Source: Callipepla californica brunnescens | Taxonomy: Eukaryota > Chordata > Aves > Galliformes > Odontophoridae | NCBI GenBank assembly: GCA_023055505.1 | Contig: JALIRH010000116.1 | Span: 744,001 to 808,000 of the forward strand | Reading direction: 5' to 3' | DNA length: 64,000 bases | The notes under the pieces: generated by a model | The model's input: only the letters and a program-made list of their open reading frames with translations | What the model was told of the DNA's origin: nothing | Databases searched by the model: none | Part shown: positions 36,877 to 47,400 of the stretch, one piece after another | Numbering within the stretch: position 1 is the first letter of the stretch | Layout of the letters: each line of letters starts with the position of its first letter | Translations under genes and position numbers: made by a program

Positions 36877-38006
36877 ATGTCAGGACTCTCTACTGGTTTT
36901 ATTACCCTCCCAAAAACGAATGTGTGGCTTACACTTGCTAATATTACTCATCAGGAAACACTTTGCTTAGCCACTGCAACTGCGCAAAATCCCTTCTCTA
37001 CCCGCTTGGTGGGCTTTCCCATAGACGAGTGGCCAATCCCTGGTCCCTCACGAGCAATCTTTACTGGCACAAATTCAGTAGATAATTGGGATGGATGGGT
37101 TCCATATCTTCCGTCTGCCAAATTAGAGCCACAAGAAATAGATTTCTTAGGATCTATAAAAATGGACTTCTGCCTGAGATTCCATTCTACTGGAAAAAAT
37201 AAAACCAAACTATGGGATGTCAGTCCCGTAGACGCAGCCATCAATAACCAAACTCTGTGGTGTAATTACACCTCACCCAGCCTTTCAAAATCAGTAAATG
37301 CTCCTTTACAGTTACCAGATGGAGTTTTCCGTAGTTGCGCTGACCGGGCATGGCCTGCCATTCCTTCTTACATTAGAGGTGGGCCATGTAGTCTCGGGCG
37401 TTTAACTATCCTTACCCGAAATGAGACAACTGTCTTGCAGTGGAGAAAGAAATATTCTCATCACCGTTTTAGGAGAATGACCCACACCTTCAGATCAGAT
37501 TGTGATGATAACATGAAGTTTTGGAACAGGGAGACCATAGGAGCCGTTTCCTTTTTCACACCGCAGGTTGCTGTTGCTAAAGCTTTGGCAACACTGAACA
37601 AACTGGGTTCTTGCTTAGCAAAACAAGGAAATGCCACTAGTTTAGCTTGAACAGGTCTTTTACTTGATGCGGACAGTGTCAGACATGCTGCGCCACAAAA
37701 TTGCGCTGCTACTGATTTCCTACTTCTGGCGCAAGGCCATGGCTGGGAGGATTTCGAAGGAATGTGCTGCATGAACCTGTCAGAACATTCCGTTTCAATT
37801 CAAGCAAGTATCAAGACCATACGGGATGGAGTGAAGAAACTGCAGGAACAGAGGGATTGGGACTGGTTGGACAAATTATTCTCGGGATGGGGGTCTCACC
37901 GGATGGCTCCACAGTATCTTAAAAATGATGTGCTACATTGCGATGATCGTTGTAACGCTTTTGCTGTTACTTCCTTGCATTTTACAATGTGCGCAAAAAG
38001 ATGATT
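36877..38006 (+). pseudogene. env: Env remnant with alpharetrovirus-like transmembrane subunit
   Basis: One frame is open from 36877 to a TGA at 37648-37650 and continues in the same frame after it. The first part has several N-glycosylation sequons (NIT, NQT, NYT, NET) and cysteines typical of a surface subunit. The second has a heptad-like AVAKALATLNKL, an immunosuppressive-domain-like segment, and the disulphide motif CX6CC near 37744-37770. In that motif the first Cys codon is TGG (Trp). A hydrophobic membrane anchor (37925-37995) lies in another frame, so a frameshift separates it. The TM layout resembles avian alpharetroviruses. The signal peptide is not obvious. Envelope function is lost through the stop, the frameshift and the missing cysteine. 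Confidence 0.8.
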
Positions 38007-38035
38007 GACAATGCTACAAAGAAAATATTCATAAC

Positions 38036-38050
38036 AGAAAGGGGGAGAAG
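38036..38050 (+). other. Polypurine tract before the 3' LTR
   Basis: AAAGGGGGAGAAG directly precedes the TG that begins the LTR. This is the usual plus-strand primer site and sets the LTR boundary. Confidence 0.75.
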
Positions 38051-38417
38051 TGGGTGATGGCAAAAGTGGGAGTCAGACGGAACTGTTAGCTAAGCAGGAA
38101 TCAGGCCATAAACCTTGGACGTAGGCTGTGTAAAGATAAGCTGATAAGCTTGAGACAACCATGTCTAAGGAGTGAAAAGAAACAGAAGACAGTAATGGAT
38201 AGCAATAAGAAACTGTTTGTTTAGATGACTAGGAGTGTTTTATATTCTTGACCTGTTAACACTGAGGAGTGTAAATTCCCTCAATTAGATCCTTGCAGCT
38301 TCCCCCAGTTAGATCCTAACACACACTGCTTCTCTGTCTATCTAAGCTTTGAGTTGTTGCTTAATAAATGGAACATTAGCTAGCATCAAGCTGGGTTCCC
38401 GACCCTTCATTGTAACA
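38051..38417 (+). mobile_element. 3' LTR of class II ERV (367 bp)
   Basis: The LTR starts TGGGTGATGG after the polypurine tract and ends GTAACA. It contains TTTTATATTC near 38239 as a possible TATA element and AATAAA at 38363-38368, 49 bases before the end. Minisatellite sequence begins directly afterwards. Its small size fits short avian class II LTRs. Confidence 0.8.
38363..38368 (+). promoter_or_regulatory. Polyadenylation signal AATAAA in 3' LTR
   Basis: A canonical signal lies in TGCTTAATAAATGG, close to the LTR end as expected. Confidence 0.75.
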
Positions 38418-38551
38418 GTCTGTGGGTCTCTCTGGGTCCCGCTATGGGTCCCAATATGGTTTGCTGTGGGTCACTGTGGGTCCTGCTATGGGTCGCTGTG
38501 GGTCTCTATATGCCCCAGGAGATCCCTAAGGGGCTGCAGTTCCCCTCCACG

Positions 38552-38571
38552 CCACCAGGGGAGGGGGCGCT
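38552..38571 (+). promoter_or_regulatory. CTCF-like motif interrupted by an insertion
   Basis: In the first module CCACCAGGGG is followed by AGGGGGCGCT. Relative to the third module this looks like a 5-base expansion of the G run. It would disturb spacing within the motif. Confidence 0.35.
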
Positions 38572-38863
38572 CTCACGTGATGTCTCTGTGCCTTCCTATT
38601 GCTCTCTGAGGTTTTCTATGGGTCGCTGTGGGTCCCGGCATGGGTTGCTTTGGGTCAAGCTGTGGGTCACTGTGGGTCGCTGTGGGTCTCGCTATGGGTC
38701 ACTGTGGGTTGCTGTGGTTTGCTATGAGTCTCTATGGGTTGCTGTGGGTCGCTGTGGGTCACGCTATGGGTCCCAATAGGGTTCGCTGTGGGTCGGTGTG
38801 GGTCCTGCTATGGGTCTCTACGTGCCCCAGGAGATCCCTAAGGGGCTGCAGTTCCCCTTCACG

Positions 38864-38878
38864 CCACCAGAGGGAGCT
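38864..38878 (+). promoter_or_regulatory. CTCF-like motif, variant
   Basis: CCACCAGAGGGAGCT, in the second module, keeps the CCACCAG and the purine-rich core but has A for C in the GGCGCT part. It is a weaker match. Confidence 0.45.
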
Positions 38879-39110
38879 CTCACATGATGTCGCTGTGTCT
38901 CTACGGCTTCCTATTGCTCTCTGTGTTTTCCTATTGGGCGCTATGTGTCGCTATGGGTCCCAATATGCTTCGCTGTGGGTTACTGTGGGTCACTGTGGAT
39001 CGCTATGGGTTGCTATGGATCGCTTTGGTTTGCTGTGGGTCCTGCTATGGGTCTCTGTGGGTCTCTAAGGTTCCCAATGGATCCCTAAGGGGCTGCAGTT
39101 CCCCTCCACG

Positions 39111-39125
39111 CCACCAGGGGGCGCT
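39111..39125 (+). promoter_or_regulatory. CTCF-like motif, near consensus
   Basis: CCACCAGGGGGCGCT fits the vertebrate CTCF core (CCA-C-YAG-GGGGCGC type) almost exactly. It lies in the third ~110-bp module. Binding is inferred only from the motif. Confidence 0.6.
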
Positions 39126-39897
39126 CTCACGTAATGTCGCTGGGTCTCTAGGGCTCCTTATTGCTATCAGTGGTTTCCTATTGGGCGCTATGGGTCGCTG
39201 TGGGTCACTATGCGTCGCTATCGATCTCTGTGGGCTGCTACGTTTTGCTGCGGGTCTCTATGGGACGCTATGGGTCACTGTGGGTCTTGCTATGTGTATC
39301 CATGGGTCGCTATGGGTCGATGTGGATCGCTATAAGTCTCTACATGTTGCTAAGGGTTGCAATGGGTCGCTGTGGGTCATGCTGTGGGTGTCTGTGGGTC
39401 CAGCTATGGGTCATTGTGGGTCGCAGTGAGTCGCTACGGGTCTCTTCGGGACGCTATGGGTCACTGTAGGTCCTGCTATGGGTCGCTGTGGGTCGCTTTG
39501 GGTCTCTATGGGTCTCAGTGGGTCTCTGTGGGTCACTGTGGGTTGCTATGGGTCGGTGTGGGTCGCTGTGTGTCGCGGTGGGTCGCTATCGGTCACTATT
39601 GGTTGTAATCGGTCTCTGTGGGTTGCTGTGAGTCGCTGTGGGCCCCCCTATAGGTTGCTGTGGGTCGGCTGGGTCGCTATGGGTTGCTGTGGATGGCTGT
39701 GTGTCGCTGTGCCTCTAGGAGTCGCTATGGGTTGCAGTGCGTCGCAATGGGTCAATGTGGTCTGTTACGGGTCGCTGTGGGTTACGCTGTGGGTCCCAAT
39801 ATGGTTCGCTGTGGGTCAGTGTGGGTCCTGCTATGAGGCGCTGTTGGTCTCTATGTGCCCCAGGAGATTCCTAAGGAGCTGCAGTTCCCCCTCCACG

Positions 39898-39912
39898 ACA
39901 CCAGGCGGCGCT
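39898..39912 (+). promoter_or_regulatory. CTCF-like motif, variant
   Basis: ACACCAGGCGGCGCT in the fourth module keeps the CCAG and GGCGCT elements. Confidence 0.45.
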
Positions 39913-40395
39913 CTCACGTGATGTCGCTGTGTCTCTGTGGCTCCCTCTTGCTCCCTGTGGTTTTCCATGGGTCGCTGTGGATCGCTATGGGTCCCAATGG
40001 ATCGCTGTGGTTCCTGGCATGGGTCGCTATGGGTCAAGCTGTGGGTCACTTTGGGTTGCTGTGGGTGTCTGTGGGTCCAGCTATAGGTCACTGTGGGTCT
40101 CAGTGAGTCGCTGTGGGTCTCTATAAGTTGCTGTGGGTAACTATGAGTCTCTATGTGTTTCTATGGGTCGCTGTGGGTCTCTATGGGTCGCTGTGGGTCC
40201 TGCTGTGGGTCACTGTGGGTCGCTGTGTGAGCTATCGGTCTCTGTGGGTTGCTGTGGTTCCCCCTATAGGTTGCTGTGGGTCGGTTGGGTCGCTGTGGGT
40301 CCCGCTATGGGTCGCTGTGAGTCTCTATGGGTCGCTGTGGGTCTCTATGGGTCAGTGTGGGTCACTGTGGGTCAGTGTGGGTCGCTGTGGGTCCC

Positions 40396-40619
40396 GCAGA
40401 AGGCGGTGTGCCCAGAGCGAAGCCACGCCCAGCTATGGGGCGGATGTGGGGCAGCTACGGGGCAGCCATGGGTCACCATGGATCTCCATGGGGTCCCTAC
40501 GGATCTCAATGGGGTCTCCACTGATCTCAGTGGATCTCAATGGGGTGGCTATGGGGCAGCTGTGGGGCAGCAATGGGGCACTGACCTATTCCCCTCAGAA
40601 TGCCGCCACTGCATCTCCT
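40396..40619 (+). other. Spacer between minisatellites
   Basis: The sequence is GC-rich with short repeats of ATGGGGCAGC and GGATCTCAATGGGG. No gene was recognised. The ATGGGGCAGC pieces resemble the 12-bp minisatellite at the right end of the window. Confidence 0.5.
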
Positions 40620-41470
40620 CCACCTCCTGCAGGAGCACCTCTGTGGGGCAGAACTCTGCCCCACACCTTCACCCCAAACATCCACACCACAGCTCAGCCC
40701 CACAGCGCTGCCCCACATCCCACACATTTGCCCCACATCTCTGCCCCTCATCCCCTGGCCACACAGCTCAGCCCCACATCCCACAGCTCAGCCCCTCATC
40801 CCACACCTGGCCCCAGAGCTCAGCCCTGTGGCTCTGCCCCACACATCTGCCCCAAACCCCACACCTGGACCCACAGCTCAGCCCCACATCCCTCAGCTCT
40901 GCACCACAGCTCAGCCCCTCACCCCACACCTGGCCCCAGAGCTCAGCCCTGTGGCTCTGCCCCACACATCTGCCCCAAACCCCACACCTGGACCCACAGA
41001 TCTGCCCCACATCCCACACCTCTGCCCCACGGCTCAACCCCACAACTCAGCCCCATAGTGCTGCCCCATATCCCACACCTCAGCCCCACGGCTCAACCCC
41101 AATCTGCACATACCTGCCCCACATCCCACAGCTCTGCCCCACATACCTACCTGCCCCACAGATCAGCCCCACATTCCACAGCTCTGCCCCATGGATCAGC
41201 CTCACATCCCGCAGCTCAGCCCTGCATCTGAGCCCCACATCTGCTCATACCTGCACCACACCTCCGCCCCCCAACCGCCACAGCTCTGCCCCACAGATCC
41301 ACCCCACAGCTCAGCCCCGCATCCAACAGCTCTGCCCCAATCAGTGCACCTGGACCCACAACTCTGCCCCACAGCTCTGCCCCAAGCCTGGACCCCACAC
41401 CCACGACCCCAGCCCCAAATCCCTGCCCCATAACCCCATAACCTGACCCCGGCCCCATAACCGCCCCTCC
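40620..41470 (+). repeat. CCCCACAGCTCTG-type minisatellite
   Basis: The repeat is C-rich, built from CCCCACAGCTCTGCC and CCCCACATCCCACA units. A segment of about 100 bases (40790-40890) recurs almost unchanged about 123 bases later (40913-41010). Open frames of 372 and 437 codons that cross this and the previous repeat are periodic and low-complexity. Confidence 0.85.
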
Positions 41471-41477
41471 CGCCCTG

Positions 41478-41760
41478 CCACTGACCACGTGCTCTGCTTC
41501 CAGCTCCGCTTCCACCATGCGGCCGCTTCCGGCCCCACGGCACAGCTCGGCCAATCACAGCACAGATCGGCAGCGGAAAGGGCGGGGTGTGGGGGAGCGA
41601 GGCGGAACAGTGCCACTGGAACGAGGCACGATGACCGGAAAGGACTGAAACTTCTGGGAGCGCGGATTTCCGGCAGCGAGCGGGGCATTGTGGGTAAGGA
41701 GGCGGAAGCACGCCTGGAAGTGGGAAACCGGAAGCCAGTGGGAAGCGAGTGGGCATGGCC
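41478..41760. promoter_or_regulatory. CpG-rich promoter-like segment
   Basis: Non-repetitive CpG-rich DNA contains an E-box CACGTG (41486-41491), a NotI site (41519-41526), a CCAAT box (41551-41555), a GC box GGGCGGGG (41580-41587), ETS-type CCGGAA sites (for example near 41636 and 41728) and GCATTGTGGGTAA (41685-41697), similar to a ZNF143-type element. This combination is typical of housekeeping CpG-island promoters. On the minus strand an ATG at about 41515 begins MVEAELEAEHV with a possible GTCAGT donor. On the plus strand a short 43-codon frame starts at 41517. Which way it fires, and which gene it serves, cannot be told. Confidence 0.5.
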
Positions 41761-41964
41761 AACGTTAAGCCTCGCATTCGAGCCACGCCCCAACGTGCAA
41801 TGACCCGAAGTGACCCCGATGTGACGCAAAATGACCCCAAATATCCCAGATTACTTCCAACACTTCTTGGAAGCGCTGCGCCCCAAAGGGCCCCAAAATG
41901 ACCCCAAAGTGACCCCAAAACCCTATAACGACCCCATAAGGACCATATCAAATCCCCTATGGGG
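41761..41964. other. Low-complexity tract with GACCCCAAA pieces
   Basis: Short GACCCCAAA and CCCCATAA repeats surround unique bits. No gene was recognised. It lies just beyond the 3' side of the SGF29-like exon. Confidence 0.45.
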
Positions 41965-42005
41965 TCACTTCTTGGTGTCTCTGCAGGCCACGATGCAGCA
42001 CTGCA
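41960..42005 (-). pseudogene. Partial duplicate of the SGF29 exon end, stop retained
   Basis: The minus strand encodes VACRDTKK followed by TGA at 41965-41967. It parallels VACRDTKKK-CGA of the full exon, with one Lys codon fewer. This suggests that the ancestral stop was TGA and that the full exon lost it by a T-to-C change. Confidence 0.7.
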
Positions 42006-42105
42006 CCCCAAAGTGCTCCAGAGTGACCCCAAAGTGACCGTAAATCGGCCCTAATGACCCCAAAAAACCCAAATCCTGGAACGGCCCCAAAACGGCCACA
42101 CGGGG

Positions 42106-42222
42106 TCGCTTCTTCTTGGTGTCCCTGCAGGCCACAACGTAGCGCTGTGCGACGTTGAGTGGCGATGAATATCCGTCAGCGTACAACGTGTCCTCAAACA
42201 GCACCGAGGAATCATCCTGCGG
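42106..42222 (-). pseudogene. SGF29: SGF29 last exon (C-terminal end of tandem Tudor domain)
   Basis: SGF29 (CCDC101) is a subunit of the SAGA and ATAC histone acetyltransferase complexes; its tandem Tudor domain reads H3K4me2/3. The minus strand after an acceptor AG (42223-42224) encodes PQDDSSVLFEDTLYADGY, then PLNVAQRYVVACRDTKKK, matching the family C-terminus closely. The Phe of SVLFED corresponds to the cage Phe I recall as F264 in human; the preceding family Tyr is Ser here. The family ends after KKK, but here CGA (42106-42108) follows and the frame runs on to a TGA at 41965-41967. Earlier exons are absent; telomere-like repeats begin at about 42803. The exon alone could not make a working protein. 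Confidence 0.8.
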
Positions 42223-42229
42223 CTGTTAT

Positions 42230-42802
42230 AGAGCAATTATGGGGTCAGGGGGAATTTATGGGGTCGGGAGGAAAGCAATGGGGTCAGGGGGAATTATGGG
42301 GTCAGGGGGAATTTAAAGGGTTGGAGGGGGAACAGGGGAACTAATAGGGTCAGAGGGAAAATTAATGGGGTCACGGGGGGAACAGGTGAATTATGGGGAC
42401 GCGGGGAAAGTAATGGGGTTGGGCTGATGTGACCTCAAACAGCACCGAGGAATCGTCCTGCGGCTGTTCTAGGGCAATTATAGGGTCGGGGGGAATAGGG
42501 GAAGTAACAGGGTCAGGAGGTGAAGTAATGGGGTCACAGGGGGGAATTGATGGGGTTGGGGGGGAAATTATAGGGTCATGGGGGGGAATTATGGGGTCGG
42601 GGGAAAATTGTGGGGTCAGGGGGGAACTAATGGGATTTGGGGCTGACATTTGGGGGAAATAATCGGATTCTGGGGCTGATAATGGAGATTTTGGGGTGGA
42701 ATTGCAGGATTTTGGTGCTGAGTTTTGGGGTCAGATATCGACATTATAGGGCTGGGTTATGGGGTCCGTTCGTGCCCTTTTGGGGCCGGGTTCTGTGCTG
42801 TG
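42230..42802 (+). repeat. G-rich minisatellite (GGGGTCAGGGGGAATT type)
   Basis: Units of about 17-25 bases such as ATGGGGTCAGGGGGAATT repeat with variation. Runs of four or more G are frequent and could fold as G-quadruplexes. It surrounds the partial SGF29 exon copy and ends where CCCTAA repeats start. Confidence 0.8.
42429..42463 (-). pseudogene. Partial duplicate of the SGF29 exon start
   Basis: On the minus strand an acceptor AG (42464-42465) precedes PQDDSSVLFE, identical in protein to the start of the full exon about 240 bases away. It then breaks off into minisatellite. The homology includes the acceptor, so an intron-exon junction was duplicated. Confidence 0.75.
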
Positions 42803-43422
42803 GGTCCTAAAACTAAAGAGAACCCTACCCCTTCCACTAAACCTTCATCTACATCCCTAACCCTTACCCTAAACCTAAATCTACACCAAAACCTAACCCT
42901 AAACCTAACATGTCTTCTAACTGTAAAACTAATGCTTCACCTAACCCGAACTGAAACCCTAGGATTAAACCTTACCTAACACCTAGCTATATTCCTAACC
43001 CTATCCTGAAACCTAACGTTAACCCTAACCCTAAAAACAACTTGGAACCAAACCCTAACCCTAACCTAACCCTTATCAGAACCCTAAATCTAATCCTAAC
43101 CGTTACCTTAATTTAACTCCAATTCTACCTGAAATCTAAATGGGACCTTAAAACCAACCCCAAATTTAAGCCCAACCCTAAGCCTAACACAAAGCATTAG
43201 ATTACCACAGCCATCACCTAACTTCTAACCCTGACCCTAACACTAATACTAAACCAAAACAGATTCCAAATACTAACCCAATTCCTATTCTGAAACCCAA
43301 AACTATTCCAAAAACAAACCCAAGGCCTAACCTTTCTCTCACCCTAACAATCAAAGAAAACCTATTCCTAAACCTAATCCTAAATCTAGTCCTAATCCTA
43401 ACCCTCACCCTTAATCTAACCC
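42803..43422 (-). repeat. Third copy of the CCCTAA block
   Basis: From GGTCCTAAAACTAAAGAG on, this matches 23742 onward and its duplicate. It lacks about 270 bases present between the two GCATTAGATTACCAC modules at 24132 and 24404. It is more divergent than the tandem pair. Confidence 0.88.
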
Positions 43423-43996
43423 TGTCAACGGTTTACCGGGCTGGATCGGCCCGGTTCCGTGACGATTGCTGCGGGGACCCACGGACCCACGCCCCAGGAA
43501 AGGGCAAGGAAAAAGGGAAAAGGGAAAAGGGAGATGGGCCTAGAAACAAAACAGCGGCAACGATCTGAGGAGGAAAGCTAATTTACTAAATAAGATATTA
43601 GAAAGCAAAATAACACAATATAATACAATGTAATTGGAATTGAGGCTAATGAATCAAACAAAATGAGCAAGAGAGAGTGTCCGATAAACCGAAGGCCTTA
43701 CGCTAATGCTGAAGGCGATACGGCAGTGAGCACCCACTGCTGAGTCGATCCCGAAGGAAAGAGAGTGTCCCGTGACCGCTGAGGGTTTTTATCTGTTCCC
43801 TCTGAGCGGAAAACACGTAAAAATACAAAGCATCGCAAAGTCCTCTGGGGAATGTAGTGCTTCTTCTCTTCTCAGACAGGTATACCTGGAATTATCAATG
43901 ATCTATGGAGCTGGAGTATTAGCTCTTCAACTCCTAATGCAATACATGATGTTATGATGTGGAATACCAGTACCAAAAAATCATAAATCCATGACA
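43423..43996 (-). mobile_element. Solo LTR (574 bp) with 5-bp target duplication
   Basis: The element has TGTCA...TGACA inverted ends and is flanked by AACCC on both sides (43418-43422 and 43997-44001). The uninterrupted sequence CTAACCCCAACCCCCA occurs at the matching place in copy 1 near 24627, confirming the insertion and its target duplication. Minus orientation is preferred because that strand carries AGATAAAAACCC as a possible TATA element (43793-43805 on plus). No internal retroviral sequence is present. An LTR family was not identified. Confidence 0.88.
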
Positions 43997-44400
43997 AACC
44001 CCAACCCCCACCCAGAAGCTAACACTTAGCATTGTACAATACCTAAACGTACCCCTAATCCTTATCACTAAACCTAAAAGGAACCTGAAACATAGTGCTA
44101 AATCTGACCCGAACCCTAACCCTAAACTTCATCCTATTCCCAAACCTCGCCCTATTCAGAACCCTATTCCTAACCCGAACACTAACCCTTACTCTATTAC
44201 TAACTTGAAGACTAACCCTAACAATGAACCAATTCCTAAACCTTTTCCTTCCTCCAAATTGATTCCTAACACTAACCCTAACCCTAATCAAACCCGAACC
44301 CTATTCTTAACCCTAAATCTAACCGTATCCCAATCCCTAACTCTTACCATAACCCTAACCCTAAGTCTTACTCTATCACTAACCCTAACCCTACATTAAC
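43997..44400 (-). repeat. Continuation of the third CCCTAA copy
   Basis: It continues the match to copy 1 from 24632, including GCATTGTACAATACC. About 110 extra bases are present around 44110-44215, before the shared CCTCCAAATTGATTCC piece. Confidence 0.85.
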
Positions 44401-47400
44401 CCTATCCTAACCCTAACCATAACCCTAACCTAAACCTAATCCCAATCCTAACCCTAACCCTACCCTAACCCCTAACACTAATCCCCTAAACCTTACCACA
44501 ACCCTAACCCTGAACCCTAACACTACCCTAACCCTGAACCTAACCCTAATCCTACCCTAACACCAACCCTCACCCTAACCCTAACCCCTAACCCTAACAC
44601 TAATCCCCTAACCCTAACCCCCTAACCCTAACCCTAACCTAACCCTTACCCCAACCCTAACCCCTAACCATACCCTAACCCTAACCCTAAACCCTAACAC
44701 TACCCTAACCCTGAACCTAACCCTAATCCTACCCTAACACCAACCCTCACCCTAACCCTTACCCAAACCCTAAACGTACCCTAACCCTAACACTAACCCT
44801 ACCCTAACTCTAACCCTACCCTAACCCTACCCTAACTCTTACCCTATCCCTAACCCTAACCCCTAACCCTAATACTGACCCTAACCCCTAACCCTAACCC
44901 TTACCGTAAATTCTAATCCAACCCTAACCCTTACCCTAACCCCTAACCCTACCCTAACCCTACCCTAACCCTCAAATCTAACCCTAATTCTACCCTAACC
45001 CTAACCCTACCCTTAACCCTGACCCTAACCATACCCTAACCCTTACCTAACCCTAACTCTACCCTAATCCTTAACCCTAAACCTACCCTAACATTTACCC
45101 TAACCCCTAACCCTTACCCTAACCCCTACCTAACCATAACTCTAACACTAACCCTAACCCTACCCTAACACCTAACCCTACCCTAACCCTGTGCTAACCC
45201 TAACCCTGACCCTGACCCTGACTCAAACCCTACCCTTAACCCTGACCCTGACCCTAACTCTACCCTAACCCTTACCTACCCCTAAGCCATAACCCTAACC
45301 CTAACACTAACCCTAACCTAACACTAACCCTACCCTAACTCTAACCCTACCCTAACCCTACCCTAACTCTTACCCTATCCCTAACCCTAACCCCTAACCC
45401 TAATACTGACCCTAACCCCTAACCCTAACCCTTACCGTAAATTCTAATCCAACCCTAACCCTAACCCTACCCTAACCCTACCCATACCCCTACCCCTACA
45501 CTAACCCTTACCCTAACCCTTACCTATCCCTAACCCTAGCCCTACCCTAACCCTAACCCTTACCCTATCCCTAACCCTAACCCTTACCCTAACCCTTACC
45601 TATCTCTAACCCTACCCTAACCCTTAACCCTAACCCTTATCCCTAACCCTACCCTAACCCTCCAATCTAACCCTAATTCTACTCTAACCCTAACCCTACC
45701 CTAACCCTAAACCCTAACCCTACCATAACCCTATTGATGGACCCTAACCCTACACTAACCCTAACCCCTTACCCTAACACCTAACCCTAACCCTAAACCT
45801 TGCCTAACCCTATTGATGGACCCTAACCATAACACTAACCCTACCCGTAATCCTACCCCTAACCCTTACCCAACCCTAACCCTAACCCTAATCCAACCTA
45901 ACCCTAACCCTAACCCTACCCCTACCCATACACCTAACCCTAACCCCTAACCCTAAACCCTAACCCTATTTATGGACCCTAACCGTAACCGGAACCCTAA
46001 CCCTAACTTTACCCTAACCCTACCCGTAACCCTACCCCTAACCCTTACCCTATTCTAACCCTAACCCTAACCCTAACCCTAACCCTACCCTAACCCTAAC
46101 TCCTAACACCTTAACCCTAATCCTAACCTCTAACCCTTACCCTACCCTAACCCTACCCCTACCCTACCCTAACACTAACCCCTAACCTTAACCCCTAACC
46201 CTAACCCTACCCTAACCCTAACCCTACACCCTAACCCTAACACAAATCCTACCCTAACCCTATCCTAACCCTACCCTAATCTAACCCTAACCCTATTGAT
46301 CGACCCAAAACCTAACCCTAACCCTACCCTAACCCTAAAACCCTAACCCTGACTCACACCCTACCCGTAACCCTGACCCTAATACTTACCATAACCATTA
46401 TCTAACCCAAACCCTACCCCTTAAACCTAACCCTAACCCTACCCTAACCTTTACCCTAACCCTAACCCTTACTTAACCATAACCCTACCCTAACACTAAC
46501 CCTAACCCTCCCGTAAACCCTAACCCTTACCCTACCCTAACCCTTACCCTAACCCTACCCTAATCCTAACCCCTAACCCCAACCCCTAAGCCCTTATCCT
46601 GCCCCTAACCCTTACCCCACCCTAACCCTAAACCCAACCCTACCCTAGCCCTAAACCTACCCCAGCCCTAACCCCTAACCTTAACCCTAACCACTAACCC
46701 AAACCCTACCCTAACCCTAACCCTACCCTAACCCTACCCTAACTCTAACCCTAACGCTTACCATAACCCTAACCCTAAACCTTACCCTAACACTAACCCT
46801 ACCCTAACCCTAACCCTGACACTGACCCTAACCCCTAACCCTAACCCTTACCGTAACCTCTAATCCAAACCTAACCCTAACCCTACCCTTACCTTAACCC
46901 TACCCATACCCCTACCCTTACCCCTACCCCTACCCTAACCCTACCCTTACCCCTACCCCTACCCAAACCCTACCCTAACCCCTAACCCTTACCCTAACCA
47001 TACTATAAGCCTAACCCTGACCCTAACACTGACCCTAACCCTAACCCTTACCCTAACCCTTACCTTTCCCTAACTCTTACCCTAACCCTACCCTAACCCT
47101 TACCATAAACCTAATCCTAACCCCTACCCTAACATTAACCCTACACTAACCCTGACCCAAACACCTAACCCTAACCTAACACTAGCCCTACCCTAACCCT
47201 AACCCCAACCCTATCCTTAACCCTAACCCTAACCCTAACTCCTAACCCTACTCTAACCCTAAACCTTAACCTAACCGTAACCCCTGACCATACCCTAACC
47301 CCTAACCCTAACCCTACCCATACCCCTACCCCTACACTAACCCAACCCCTAACCCTAGCCCTACCCTAACCCCTAAACATAACCCTAACACTAAACCTTA

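Larger units (their letters stand above)
38418..40395 (+). repeat. 10-bp GC-rich minisatellite (GGGTCGCTRT) with embedded ~110-bp modules
   Basis: The repeat unit is about GGGTCGCTRT with many single-base variants. Four longer modules interrupt it at about 38505-38612, 38819-38935, 39063-39180 and 39852-39965. Each contains GGGGCTGCAG or a variant, a CCACCAGG-type motif and, in most, a CTCTCACGTGATGTC-like piece. Long open frames here encode only periodic Gly/Ser/Leu/Trp/Val peptides and are not credible genes. Confidence 0.88.

Noticed and set aside
40133..41446. 437-codon open frame (and an overlapping 372-codon frame)
   Set aside because: It crosses two unrelated minisatellites and encodes only periodic low-complexity peptide. 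There is no domain, splice signal or codon bias to suggest a gene.
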